A stretch of DNA of 64,000 bases, taken from assembly GCA_030683005.1 (NCBI GenBank), contig JAUXMY010000008.1:62001-126000 (forward strand). The letters are read 5' to 3'. Origin of the DNA: Caulobacter sp. Lineage in GTDB: Bacteria; Pseudomonadota; Alphaproteobacteria; Caulobacterales; Caulobacteraceae. A program made the translations under genes and the position numbers. Positions within the stretch are counted from its first letter, which is position 1, and each line of letters begins with the position of its first letter. The notes beneath the pieces were generated by a model, which was not told the DNA's origin, searched no databases, and worked only from the letters and a program-made list of their open reading frames with translations. Of the stretch, positions 1 to 7,498 are shown piece by piece.

Positions 1-976
1 CGTAGGCGTCGACGGGGGCCGGGGCGGCCACACCGGGGCTGATCGGATATTCGTAGTTCATCTGCGACACCAACGTCTGGGATTCCGGCGTCGCCAGGAA
101 TTCGAGCAGGCGCACGGCGTTGTCGCGGTTCGGCGAATGGGCGGCGACGCCGCCGCCGGAGACGTTCACATGCGCCCCCTGCCCGTTGAGCGACGGGTAG
201 GCCAGTCGCAGCTTGCCGGCGACCTCGCGGTCCGCCGCTTCCTCGCCGGCGCCCATGCGGATGAAGTAGTAGCTGTTGGTAAGGGCGATCTCGCAGACGC
301 CCGCGGCCACGGCGCGGATCTGGTCGCGATCGCCGCCCTCCGGCGGCCGGGCCATGTTGGCGACCACGCCCTCGACCCACTGCCGGGCGCGCGCAGGGCC
401 CCAGGCCTCGATCAGGGCCCCGACCAGCGACAGGTTGTAGACGCTCTCCGACGAACGAACGCACAGTTTGCCGCGGAAGCGCGGCGAGGCGATCTCCTCG
501 TAGGTGTCGACCTCCTCCGGGCGGATGCGGGCGGGGTCGTAGGCGACGATCCGCGCGCGCCGGGCGAACCCGAACCACTCGCCGCCGGGGGCGCGCAGGT
601 TGGCCGGAATGCGGCTGTTCAGCGTCCCGGAGGAAGTCGCCTGCAACAGGCCGGCGTCCTGGGCCCGCCAAAGGGCGCCCGCATCAGCGGCGACAAAGAC
701 GTCGGCCGGGCTGGCCTTTCCCTCGGCGCGCAGGCGCGCGATCAGTTGGTCGGCGTTGCCCTCGACCACGTTTACGCGGATGCCGGTCTGCTCGGTGAAG
801 CGGGCGTACAGCGCCTCGTCGGCATCATAGTGGCGCGCCGAATAGACGTTGACCACACGGGTGTCGGCGGCGGGACCTCCGCCCTCCCCTGACTGGCCGC
901 AGGCGGCGAGGATCAGGGCGACGGTCGCGACGGCCGCGACAGCGGCGGAGCGGGGCATGACAAGGGCGCGGATCAT
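1..976 (-). CDS. Ferric-iron ABC transporter substrate-binding lipoprotein (partial, C-terminus off window)
   Basis: This is a periplasmic iron(III)-binding protein of the FbpA/AfuA/FutA type that would deliver ferric iron to an inner-membrane ABC permease. The minus frame from an ATG at 976 stays open to the window edge (about 325 residues). It begins with a hydrophobic segment ending in a lipobox (LILAAC), then the family start VVNVYSARHYDADEAL, and later TNSYYFIRMG and NVSGGGVAAHSPN, typical of the two-lobed iron-binding fold with its Tyr ligands. A second in-frame ATG lies at 958. The partner permease and ATPase genes are not in view. A degenerate IS3 element ends only 44 bases upstream of the start, so the native promoter may have been displaced. 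The family call is firm; iron specificity is inferred from motifs. Confidence 0.85.
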   Translation of the reverse strand, partial: MIRALVMPRSAAVAAVATVALILAACGQSGEGGGPAADTRVVNVYSARHYDADEALYARFTEQTGIRVNVVEGNADQLIARLRAEGKASPADVFVAADAGALWRAQDAGLLQATSSGTLNSRIPANLRAPGGEWFGFARRARIVAYDPARIRPEEVDTYEEIASPRFRGKLCVRSSESVYNLSLVGALIEAWGPARARQWVEGVVANMARPPEGGDRDQIRAVAAGVCEIALTNSYYFIRMGAGEEAADREVAGKLRLAYPSLNGQGAHVNVSGGGVAAHSPNRDNAVRLLEFLATPESQTLVSQMNYEYPISPGVAAPAPVDAY

Positions 977-1054
977 GGCGTTGGCCTAGCAGTCCTGAGA
1001 ACCGCTCGCAACCATCGCGCTGGCCTGGCCCTTCGGGGTGATCCGGTTTCAATG

Positions 1055-1984
1055 TTAGTGCACGGCGGTCTCCAACGCCATGTTTGGGGTGGGCGAGCGC
1101 GCGCCCTCAACGGCTGGCGCGCTCGCCCATGGCACGATGCCGCCGCTGCGCGGGACGAAGGACTCGGGCGCTGGCGGTCGGTAATTGAGGGAGCTGTGGG
1201 GGCGCGCGCCGTTGTATTGCTGCCGCCAGGCCTCGATCAGGATCTGGGCCTCGGGCAGGCTGAAGAAGATCTCGCCGTCGAGCAGTTCGTCACGGAGCTT
1301 GCTGTTGAAGCTCTCGCAGTAGCCGTTCTCCCAAGGACTGCCGGGCGCGATGTAGGCGGTCCGAGAGCCGACCGCGGCGATCCATTCGCGCAGGACCAGG
1401 GCGATGAACTCCGGGCCGTTGTCTGAACGAACATAGGCCGGGGGCCCGCGCAGGATCATCACATCGGCCAGGGTCTCCAGCACGTCGGTGGCGTTGAGGC
1501 GTCGCTTGACCCGGATGGCCAGGGCCTCGTGGGTGAACTCGTCGATCAGACACAGCATCCGGAACTTGCGGCCATCATGGGTCCGGTCCTCGACAAAGTC
1601 GTAGGACCAGACGTGGTTGGGCCGCTCGGCGCGCAGGCGCACGCACGAGCCGTCGTTCAGCCAGAGGCGGCCGCGTTTTTGATTGTTTCTTTGGGGCCTT
1701 CAGCCCCTCCCGTCGCCAGATCCGCTGGACCCGCTTGGCGTTCACCGCCCAGCCGGCATGGCGCAGCAGGGCCGTGACCCGTCGGTAGCCGTAGCGGCCG
1801 TAGGTCCTGGCCAGCTCGATGATGTCGGCGGTCAGGGCCGCCTCGTCATCGCGCCCTCGGGCGGGCTTGCGCTGGGTGGAGCGATGCTGGCCCAGAGCCG
1901 CGCAGGCCCGCCGTTCAGAGATCTTCAGTTCAGATCGGACCTTATCCACACAGGCCCGGCGACGGGCGGGGCTTAGAAGTTTCC
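1055..1984 (-). pseudogene. IS3-family transposase orfB (DDE integrase), frameshifted
   Basis: This is the catalytic half of an IS3 transposase. The N-terminal part (RRACAALGQHRSTQR, then YGRYGYRRVTALLRHAGW) is in one frame. The rve/DDE domain ([16 protein letters not shown], then RSDNGPEF, then [11 protein letters not shown]) is in another and runs to a TAA at 1055-1057. The two frames are joined by a run of five A near 1677. One A too many there turns the expected Lys-Arg-Gly-Arg-Leu-Trp into an out-of-frame reading. All three DDE acidic residues are still encoded, so the lesion looks recent, or could be a homopolymer sequencing error. Synthesis would normally need a -1 shift from orfA. Confidence 0.8.
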
Positions 1985-2249
1985 CCGGGCGGCCTCGGTC
2001 AGGATCAGCTTGTCCAGAGTCAGGTCCGACACCGCCCGCCGAAGCCGCGTGTTCTCCAGCTCCAACGCCTTGAGCCGCTTGACCTGCTCGTTCTTCATGC
2101 CGCCGTACTCCGCCCGCCAACGGAAGTAGGTCGTCTCCGTTACCGCGATCATCTTCACTTTCTCGGCGATCGACTTGCCCTGACCGGTCAGGACATCAAC
2201 CTGCCGCAGCTTGGCGACGATCTTCAGGCTTGTGGCGCTTCCTTGCCAT
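1973..2249 (-). pseudogene. IS3-family transposase orfA, frameshifted near the start
   Basis: This is the DNA-binding helix-turn-helix and leucine-zipper subunit of an IS3 transposase (VTETTYFRWRAEYGGMK, then RLKALELENTRLRRAVSDL). The expected ATG at 2249 gives MARKRHKPE and then leaves frame. Comparison with the remnant at 10786-10939 shows two bases (GA) missing around 2224. The rest reads normally from KIVAKLRQ to the stop at 1973. An upstream start at 2299 restores an open frame but replaces the conserved first residues, so a functional OrfA is unlikely. Confidence 0.75.
1979..1985 (-). promoter_or_regulatory. -1 slippery heptamer at the orfA/orfB junction
   Basis: The minus strand reads G GGA AAC, an X XXY YYZ heptamer in the orfA frame, one codon before the orfA stop (TTC TAA). 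OrfB is in the -1 frame relative to orfA, so this is where the OrfAB fusion transposase of IS3 elements would be made. The motif is seen directly; its function is known for the family and inferred here. Confidence 0.6.
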
Positions 2250-2317
2250 CGTTCCATCCATCCAAAATGGTCCTCCGACCAACACAATCGATGGATCACT
2301 TCAAGGGGGTCAGGCCA

Positions 2318-2619
2318 AGGGCAGAAAGAGACGGCCGGGTGAAGTGGCTCGTCCGACCGAAATCAGGTCAGAGGCATGCAGGCGTCTTATGGGCGCCTTC
2401 ACAACCGTCAAAGGTTACCTGCCCACGACATCTCAAGACGTTGCCGGATAAATTTGCTCCAGATAAATGAGCTAACCTAGGGATTAACATCCAAGTCTGG
2501 TCAAATTTACTCATAGCGGGTTTATCTTAAGGTGCTGCTGTTGGTAAACGCTTTCAGGCGAATCGAATTGCTTAGCCGCGCAACAGGCTTGTGAATTGGG
2601 CCCTGTTCAGGGAGCAGGT
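2318..2619. other. Intergenic region between IS and mla operon
   Basis: I see no convincing gene here. The stretch 2440-2545 is clearly richer in A and T than its surroundings, with two nearby GATAAAT copies and TCAAATTTACTC, and is the likely location of the mla operon promoter. No operator or terminator could be assigned. Confidence 0.4.
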
Positions 2620-3438
2620 ATGGGCGTTCAACAGGCTGGTCGATCGTACGGACGACCAAGGGACCACAGGACAGGCTACCGGAGATCCGCAATCATTGGC
2701 GCGTCGCTGATCTGTGCTGCTGCGCCCTCCGGCTTGGCGATCGCAGCGGGTTATGAGGAGGTCCGCGCGCCGAGCGACCCGCTGGCTCCCGTCAACCGGT
2801 TGCTGTTCGGGCTCAATGCGAAGGTGCTTGACCCGTTCATCGTCCGCCCGCTGGTTCGTGGCTATCGGGCCGTGACCCCTGCGGTTGTGCGCAAGGGCCT
2901 GAGAAACGCGGTGGGTAACCTGCGCGAACCGGCCACGGCGGCCAACGCCCTGCTGCAGGCCCGCCCGTCGGTCGCCGCCAAGGCAACCGGCCGCTTCCTC
3001 ATCAATTCGACGGTCGGCGCGGCCGGCCTGTTCGATGTGGCCGGCAATGGAGGCATCTCCCGGGAGCCGACGGATTTTGGGCAAACGCTCGGCCGCTGGG
3101 GCGTCGGCGAGGGCCCCTATCTCTATCTGCCGGTCGTCGGACCGACCACGTTGCGCGACGGCTTGGGCAGCCTGGTCGGCTACGCCGCAGACCCCGTCAG
3201 CCAGGTCACCGGCGGCGTCGACACTGACTTCGCCCAGGTCCGCGCGATCGTCCGCGGCGTCGACGCGCGCTCGGAGGCCGACAGCCTGCTGACCTCGGTC
3301 ATGTCCGACTCGACCGATCCTTACGCCACCGTGCGCGGCGCCTATCTCCAGAACCGTGCGGCTGCGGTCGCTGCGGCCCGCGGCGAGGCCGAAAACCTGC
3401 CGGACTTTGACGAGCCGCCCCTCGAAGAGATGAATTAA
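2620..3438 (+). CDS. mlaA: MlaA/VacJ family phospholipid-trafficking protein
   Basis: MlaA sits in the outer membrane and removes mislocalised phospholipids from the outer leaflet, passing them to periplasmic MlaC. The ATG at 2620 is preferred because GGAG lies five bases upstream; a TTG at 2596 would add eight residues. Family motifs are DPLAPVNRLLFGLNAKVLD near the N-terminus, then FLINSTVGAAGLFDVA and EPTDFGQTLGRWGVGEGPYLYLPVVGP. The signal segment (SAIIGASLICAAAPSGLAIAAG) contains a Cys but no canonical lipobox, so the protein may be processed as an ordinary secreted protein rather than a lipoprotein. It is the first gene of a tight operon; mlaC starts one base after its stop. Confidence 0.9.
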   Translation: MGVQQAGRSYGRPRDHRTGYRRSAIIGASLICAAAPSGLAIAAGYEEVRAPSDPLAPVNRLLFGLNAKVLDPFIVRPLVRGYRAVTPAVVRKGLRNAVGNLREPATAANALLQARPSVAAKATGRFLINSTVGAAGLFDVAGNGGISREPTDFGQTLGRWGVGEGPYLYLPVVGPTTLRDGLGSLVGYAADPVSQVTGGVDTDFAQVRAIVRGVDARSEADSLLTSVMSDSTDPYATVRGAYLQNRAAAVAAARGEAENLPDFDEPPLEEMN

Positions 3439-3439
3439 T

Positions 3440-4051
3440 ATGCCGGTCGACGTGATCAATCGCCGCCGGCTCGTCGTCGGTCTCCTGGTCGGCGCGGGCA
3501 GCGCCCCAGGCCTGGCTCACGCCTCGCGCAGCGCCGAGGCCGAGGCGTTCGTGGCTTCCGAGGGGCAGAAGGTGCTCGCCTTGCTCGGAGATCGAAGCCT
3601 GTCAGAGGCGGCGCGCCAGAGCCGTCTGTCGGCGAGCATGGACGCGCTGGCCGATTTCAACAGGATTTCGGCCTTCGTGCTCGGTCGCCACGCCAGGACC
3701 CTGGAGCCGGCGCAACGCCAGCGCTTTAACGCAGCCTTTCGCGCCCATGTGCAGCGCGTGTTCCTCAGGCAGCTGGCGGCCTATCGGGGCGGACAGTTGC
3801 GCGTGACCGGCAGCACTGCCCGGTCGCCGACGGACGCGGTAATCAACGGCCTGGTGCGGGTCGGATCGACCGAGGAGGCGGTGAACTGGCGTGTGCTGGG
3901 CGCGCCGGGCGGCCTGAAGGTCGTCGATGTTCAGGCAAAGGGCGTCTGGCTGGCGATCACGCTGCAGCAGGACTTCATCTCGACCATCGACAACGCCCGG
4001 GGCGACGTCGAGGTGCTGATCAGAAGACTCGAGAGCGGCGGCAGGGGTTAG
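3440..4051 (+). CDS. mlaC: MlaC-like periplasmic phospholipid-binding protein
   Basis: MlaC shuttles phospholipid between the MlaA complex in the outer membrane and the MlaFEDB transporter in the inner membrane. The 203-residue protein starts with NRRRLVVGLLVGAGSAPGLAHA, a signal peptide with a twin-arginine-like run and an AHA cleavage site. It continues with the MlaC (Tol_Tol_Ttg2) pattern: FVASEGQKVLALL, NRISAFVLGRHART, QRQRFNAAFRAHVQRVF, WRVLGAPGGLKVVDVQAKGVW. Length is typical. The start codon is one base after the mlaA stop, and mlaD begins 12 bases downstream. Confidence 0.88.
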   Translation: MPVDVINRRRLVVGLLVGAGSAPGLAHASRSAEAEAFVASEGQKVLALLGDRSLSEAARQSRLSASMDALADFNRISAFVLGRHARTLEPAQRQRFNAAFRAHVQRVFLRQLAAYRGGQLRVTGSTARSPTDAVINGLVRVGSTEEAVNWRVLGAPGGLKVVDVQAKGVWLAITLQQDFISTIDNARGDVEVLIRRLESGGRG

Positions 4052-4063
4052 GAGGGCGAAGCG

Positions 4064-4528
4064 ATGCGCGATACCTGGATCGAGCCGCTGGTCGGCGCCG
4101 TCGTGCTCGTCGCGGCCGGCGGGTTTCTGGCCTATCTCCTCGTCGTAGGCGACGCCCGTCCTGCGCCGGACGGCTATCCCCTGACCGCGCGCTTCGGTCA
4201 GGTCGGCGGTCTTCGCGTGGGTGACGACGTGCGGGTGGCTGGGGTCCGGGTCGGGCGCGTCGATCGCATCTCGCTGCAGCCGGATACTTACCTCGCCGTC
4301 GCCGAGCTGCAAATTTCTCCGCAAACCCGTCTGCCAGCGGACTCCTCGGCCCGAGTGACCAGCGACGGCCTGCTGGGGGGCGCCCATGTGGCGATCGAGC
4401 CGGGGGGCGAGACGACGATGCTGACGGCCGGCGGCGAGATCACTAACACACAGGGCGCGGTCGATCTTTTCGGTCTGATCGGCCAGTTCATCAACAAGCC
4501 TGCGGCTGCGTCCGAGCCGGCGACCTGA
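4064..4528 (+). CDS. mlaD: MlaD, MCE-domain lipid transport subunit
   Basis: MlaD forms the hexameric MCE ring on the periplasmic face of the MlaFEDB transporter. The 154-residue protein has one N-terminal membrane helix (about residues 8-27, LVGAVVLVAAGGFLAYLLVV) and a single MCE domain. The domain contains YPLTARFGQVGGLRVGDDVRVAGVRVGRV and ends with the family hallmark LLGGAHVAIEPGG. The final hydrophobic piece (AVDLFGLIGQFIN) matches the C-terminal helix of MlaD. Its ribosome site is GGAGGG seven bases before the ATG. Confidence 0.92.
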   Translation: MRDTWIEPLVGAVVLVAAGGFLAYLLVVGDARPAPDGYPLTARFGQVGGLRVGDDVRVAGVRVGRVDRISLQPDTYLAVAELQISPQTRLPADSSARVTSDGLLGGAHVAIEPGGETTMLTAGGEITNTQGAVDLFGLIGQFINKPAAASEPAT

Positions 4529-4536
4529 CGCGACCC

Positions 4537-5325
4537 ATGGCGCAGAAGGCCCTCCTCCCCATCACCGTCGTTGGACGTCTCGTGCTGGGCCTGTGCGGGA
4601 TCGTCGGGGCGCTGACGTTGTTCCTAGGGCGCACGCTGCTGTCGTGCTTCACGCCGCGCTGGCATGGCGGACAGATCGCGCGCCAGGTCGTTTCGATCGG
4701 CTTCCTGTCCCTGCCGGTCGTCGGCCTGACGGCAGTGTTCACCGGCGCGGCCCTCGCCCTGAACATCTATACGGGCGGGGGCCGCTTCAATGCCGAGCAG
4801 ATCGTGCCGCAGATCGTGGCCCTGGGCATCACGCGCGAGCTGGCCCCGGTGCTTGTGGCGCTGATGCTGTCTGGCCGTGTGGCGACCACCATCGCCGCCG
4901 AGATCGGCGCGATGCGGGCGACCGAGCAGATTGACGCCATGCGCACCCTGTCGACTGACCCCTTCCGCTTCCTGATCGCGCCGAGGGTTATCGCCGGCGT
5001 CGCGACCTTGCCACTGCTGACGGGCGTGGCTGACATTATCGGAATTGGCGGCGGCTGGGCTGTGTCGACCTGGTCGCTCGGCTTCAACCCCGAATCCTAC
5101 GTCCGGTCGACCGTCGCCTTCCTCGAAGCCTGGGATGTGCAGTCAGGTCTGATCAAGGCTGCGGTGTTCGGATTCATCGTCACGTCGATGGGCGCCTTCC
5201 ACGGCTTCCGGGCGAGGGGCGGGGCCCGCGGCGTCGGCCATGCCGCGACCCAGGCCATGGTGTGGTCGGGCGTGCTGATCTTCGCTACCGACTATCTGAT
5301 GACCAGCTGGTTCACCGGCACATGA
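4537..5325 (+). CDS. mlaE: MlaE, ABC transporter permease for phospholipid trafficking
   Basis: MlaE is the integral membrane subunit of the Mla lipid transporter. The protein (262 residues, usual length) has several membrane helices and the conserved MlaE motifs QIVALGITRELAPVLVALMLSGRVATTIAAEIGAM and EQIDAMRTLSTDPFRFLIAPRVIAG. The C-terminus includes SMGAFHGFRARGGARGVGHAATQAMVWS. It lies nine bases after mlaD and overlaps the start of the ATPase gene by ATGA. In E. coli the order is mlaFEDCB; here A-C-D-E-F is a compact variant, and no STAS-domain mlaB is visible. Confidence 0.92.
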   Translation: MAQKALLPITVVGRLVLGLCGIVGALTLFLGRTLLSCFTPRWHGGQIARQVVSIGFLSLPVVGLTAVFTGAALALNIYTGGGRFNAEQIVPQIVALGITRELAPVLVALMLSGRVATTIAAEIGAMRATEQIDAMRTLSTDPFRFLIAPRVIAGVATLPLLTGVADIIGIGGGWAVSTWSLGFNPESYVRSTVAFLEAWDVQSGLIKAAVFGFIVTSMGAFHGFRARGGARGVGHAATQAMVWSGVLIFATDYLMTSWFTGT

Positions 5326-6077
5326 GCCCGGCGGCGCCTGAGCTTGAGTGGCGTGGCGTCCGCAAGGTTCTTGGCGGCCGGTCGGTGCTGGATGGCCTCG
5401 ACCTGTCGCTCGCCGCCGGACGCTCGCTGGTCATCATCGGCGGCTCGGGTCAGGGCAAGTCGGTGACAATGAAGCTGGCGCTCGGCCTGATGCGACCCGA
5501 CGCCGGGACGGTGCTGTTCCGAGGGCATCCGCTGCCGGGCCTGTTCAACCGTCGACAGTCAGACCTCTATCGCCAGGCCGGCGTCCTGTTCCAGGGTTCG
5601 GCCTTGTTTGACAGCCTGAAGGTCTGGGAGGTGGTGTCCTTCAGGCTGCTGCATGCCGAGGGCCGGCCGCGGCGCCGGGCTCGCGAGGCGGCGATCGAGG
5701 CCCTGGCTCAGGTCCAGCTTGGGCCCGATGTGGCCGAGCTTTTCCCATCGGAACTGTCAGGCGGCATGCAGAAGCGGGTGGGGCTGGCGCGGGCCATCGT
5801 CGGCCGGCCGAGGATCCTGTTCTTCGACGAGCCGACGACGGGTCTCGACCCGGTGACGGCGGCGACCATCAACCGCCTGATCGCCGACCAGGTGAAGCGG
5901 CTGGGCTCCACGGCCTTGACCATAACCCATGACCTCGTCTCCGCACGCACAATCGCCGACGAAATCGCGCTACTGGAGAGCGGCCGCATCGCCTGGCGGG
6001 GCGGCCGCGCCGACCTTGACGCCACTGATGACCCCCGGGTGCGATCCATGATCGAGGCCAGCCGGCCGCCGCGTTGA
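5322..6077 (+). CDS. mlaF: MlaF, ABC transporter ATPase for phospholipid trafficking
   Basis: MlaF is the cytoplasmic ATPase that powers the MlaE/MlaD lipid transporter. The ATG at 5322 overlaps the mlaE stop. Walker A is GGSGQGKS (about residue 40), the signature is LSGGMQKR, and Walker B is ILFFDEPTTGLDP followed by a switch histidine in LTITHDL. Length is 251 residues, normal for the family. It closes the operon; the next 120 bases hold no gene. Confidence 0.92.
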   Translation: MSPAAPELEWRGVRKVLGGRSVLDGLDLSLAAGRSLVIIGGSGQGKSVTMKLALGLMRPDAGTVLFRGHPLPGLFNRRQSDLYRQAGVLFQGSALFDSLKVWEVVSFRLLHAEGRPRRRAREAAIEALAQVQLGPDVAELFPSELSGGMQKRVGLARAIVGRPRILFFDEPTTGLDPVTAATINRLIADQVKRLGSTALTITHDLVSARTIADEIALLESGRIAWRGGRADLDATDDPRVRSMIEASRPPR

Positions 6078-6201
6078 GGTTCTGCTTCACAGGTCAGGGC
6101 GGGCAGCCCTCTTCTTGCACATGACTGCGGGGCTTGTGGTGGGCGGGCGGTGACAGCGACCCTGGTCCCAAAGCCGCTATCCCGCCCGCGAGGCTGATGT
6201 G

Positions 6202-6408
6202 TCAGCTGAGTTTGCTTGTCGACTCGTCCTCCAGCGTCTTGAGCTTCTGGGCGTCCGACACGCTCATGCCGCTGTACTTCGCCTTCCAGCGATAGAAGGT
6301 CTGCTCGCTGATCCCGTGCCGCCGGCAGACCTCCGCCGTCGGGCTCCCGGCCTCCTGCTCCCGCAGAACGCCAATGATCTGCGCTTCGTTGAACCTGCTC
6401 TTCTTCAC
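6202..6408 (-). pseudogene. IS3-family orfA remnant (second type)
   Basis: This is the N-terminal half of an IS3-type Orf[21 protein letters not shown], then [23 protein letters not shown]. The start is probably the GTG at 6408, which follows GGAGG by six bases. Homology stops abruptly at KLKTLEDE, and six unrelated residues precede the stop. No orfB follows. It belongs to a different IS3 subgroup from the element at 1021-2317, so at least two separate insertions have decayed here. Confidence 0.8.
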
Positions 6409-6518
6409 GTCCGCCTCCTTGGATGGCGGATTCTCACTCAAATCGAGGGATCAGGAAGGGAGCAGGTCAGAGGGACGCGTCCGTGGGAGAAGGGTTAGCG
6501 TTAGACCGCCTCCACCGC

Positions 6519-6761
6519 TCAGAGCCTGTCGCGGGCGATCTCGAAGACGGTTTCATCGCCGCGCCATGCACGCGCGACAAGACGGTTGGGCGACCGCGCC
6601 AGCCAGTCACGCGCCACTTCCAGGGCCCGGGCGTCGCTTCTGACGGTCACGGACAAAACCAGCGGCTCATCGCCGCCGGCCTCGTCGATATGGATGATGT
6701 AGTGCTGCATTGGCAGGATCGGCCGGGCGCGGCGGGGGAGACCGCGCCCGGCCGGCTCCAC
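6519..6761 (-). CDS. Small hypothetical protein
   Basis: This is an open frame of 80 residues. A GTG at 6761 overlaps the stop of the upstream gene, and an ATG at 6708-6710 would give 63 residues ([16 protein letters not shown]). The region after the ATG looks like a compact alpha/beta domain with no signal peptide. I do not recognise the family. Overlap with the gene upstream suggests translation coupling and membership in the ECF-controlled group. Neither start has a strong ribosome site. Confidence 0.45.
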   Translation of the reverse strand: MEPAGRGLPRRARPILPMQHYIIHIDEAGGDEPLVLSVTVRSDARALEVARDWLARSPNRLVARAWRGDETVFEIARDRL

Positions 6762-7405
6762 TAGTTCAGATCGTCGTCATTGGTCCGGCGGCGGGTGTCG
6801 GTCTTGGCCGATCCGCTGGCGGACCCTGAGACCGAGCCTTCAGCGCCGGCAGACGGCGCGCGGTCGGCGGCGTTCTCAGCGCGACTGCGGGCGGCGGCGG
6901 CTGCCGCGCGGGCCCGGCCGGCCGAACCGGCCACGACCGACCGGCCAGTCGCTACAGTCGAGGCGGTGTCAGCGCCGCCCGAGCCGGAGCCGGTCAGGCC
7001 GAAGCCGCCAGCCGAAGCGTTGCCGCCGGCGGACCCGGCGGCGCCATCGCGCGAGGCGGAGCCGCTGGCCGAGCCGGACGCGCTGGCCGAACCCGCTGTG
7101 TCCGTCGCGGACTGAACGACGCCGGCGGCGCGGTCCTTGGCGGCGGCGGCGCGGGCGGCGGCCCGCTCACGCGCCTGGGCAGCCCGTTCGCGGGCGGCGG
7201 CGGTGACGCCGCTGGTATCCGGCCTGGTCACGCCGAAGGCGCCGTTGGCCGAGCCCATGCCCGAGCCAGTCACGCTGCCGAGGCCGCCGCCGATCGAGCC
7301 GCCGAGACCCCCGCCGGCGCCGCCGCCGAGGATCTGGGCCGAGGCCGAACCGGCCGCCAGGATGCCGCACAGGGCGGCGGTGCAGAGGATATGGGACTTG
7401 CGCAT
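6761..7405 (-). CDS. Secreted Gly/Ser/Ala-rich low-complexity protein
   Basis: The protein has 214 residues. A clean signal peptide (about residues 1-23, cleavage after SASA) is followed by a glycine-rich block, a long Ala/Arg helix-prone block (RERAAQARERAAARAAAAKDRAA), and repeated Gly-Ser-Ala-Ser runs. The C-terminus is basic and then acidic (RRRTNDDDLN). No enzyme domain is visible. A GATGAAAC-type promoter element shared with the neighbouring protease and sigma factor lies about 70 bases upstream, so it is probably a target of that ECF system. Surface or matrix roles are possible but not shown. Confidence 0.65.
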   Translation of the reverse strand: MRKSHILCTAALCGILAAGSASAQILGGGAGGGLGGSIGGGLGSVTGSGMGSANGAFGVTRPDTSGVTAAARERAAQARERAAARAAAAKDRAAGVVQSATDTAGSASASGSASGSASRDGAAGSAGGNASAGGFGLTGSGSGGADTASTVATGRSVVAGSAGRARAAAAAARSRAENAADRAPSAGAEGSVSGSASGSAKTDTRRRTNDDDLN

Positions 7406-7455
7406 CTTGCTCTCCTTCGTCTGGTGAGGCGGTTGAACCGGCCTCTTGAAGGGTC

Positions 7456-7482
7456 AACGACACGGCTCGCGGGTTTCATCCC
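7456..7482 (-). promoter_or_regulatory. Candidate ECF sigma promoter for the 7405 gene
   Basis: The minus strand reads GGGATGAAAC, 13 bases, then CGTT. The same GGGATGAAAC-N13-CGTT arrangement occurs on both strands at 8898-8931 in front of the protease and the ECF sigma gene. Shared sequence and spacing upstream of three linked transcripts suggest a common -35/-10 pair read by the sigma factor at 8947. Confidence 0.55.
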
Positions 7483-7498
7483 GGCTATCTGAAAAAGT

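Larger units (their letters stand above)
1021..2317 (-). mobile_element. IS3-family insertion sequence, inactivated
   Basis: This is a 1.3-kb element with orfA and orfB on the minus strand. Its imperfect terminal inverted repeats are visible: the left end starts TGGCCTGGCCCTTCGGGG and the right end, read inward, starts TGGCCTGACCCCCTTGAA; both continue into GTGATCC. The outer bases are TG...CA, as in IS3 members. No target duplication is obvious at the flanks (ATCGCGC left, AGGGCAG right). Both reading frames carry lesions, a 2-base loss in orfA and a 1-base gain in orfB, so it should not move by itself. A shorter copy of the same end is found at 10786-10939 in the same orientation. Confidence 0.85.

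Noticed and set aside
137..892. Plus-strand frame opposite the iron-binding gene
   Set aside because: The minus strand holds a full binding-protein sequence with lipobox; the plus frame has no recognisable domain.
2572..3459. Minus-strand frame opposite mlaA
   Set aside because: MlaA motifs on the plus strand are unambiguous; the antisense frame shows none.
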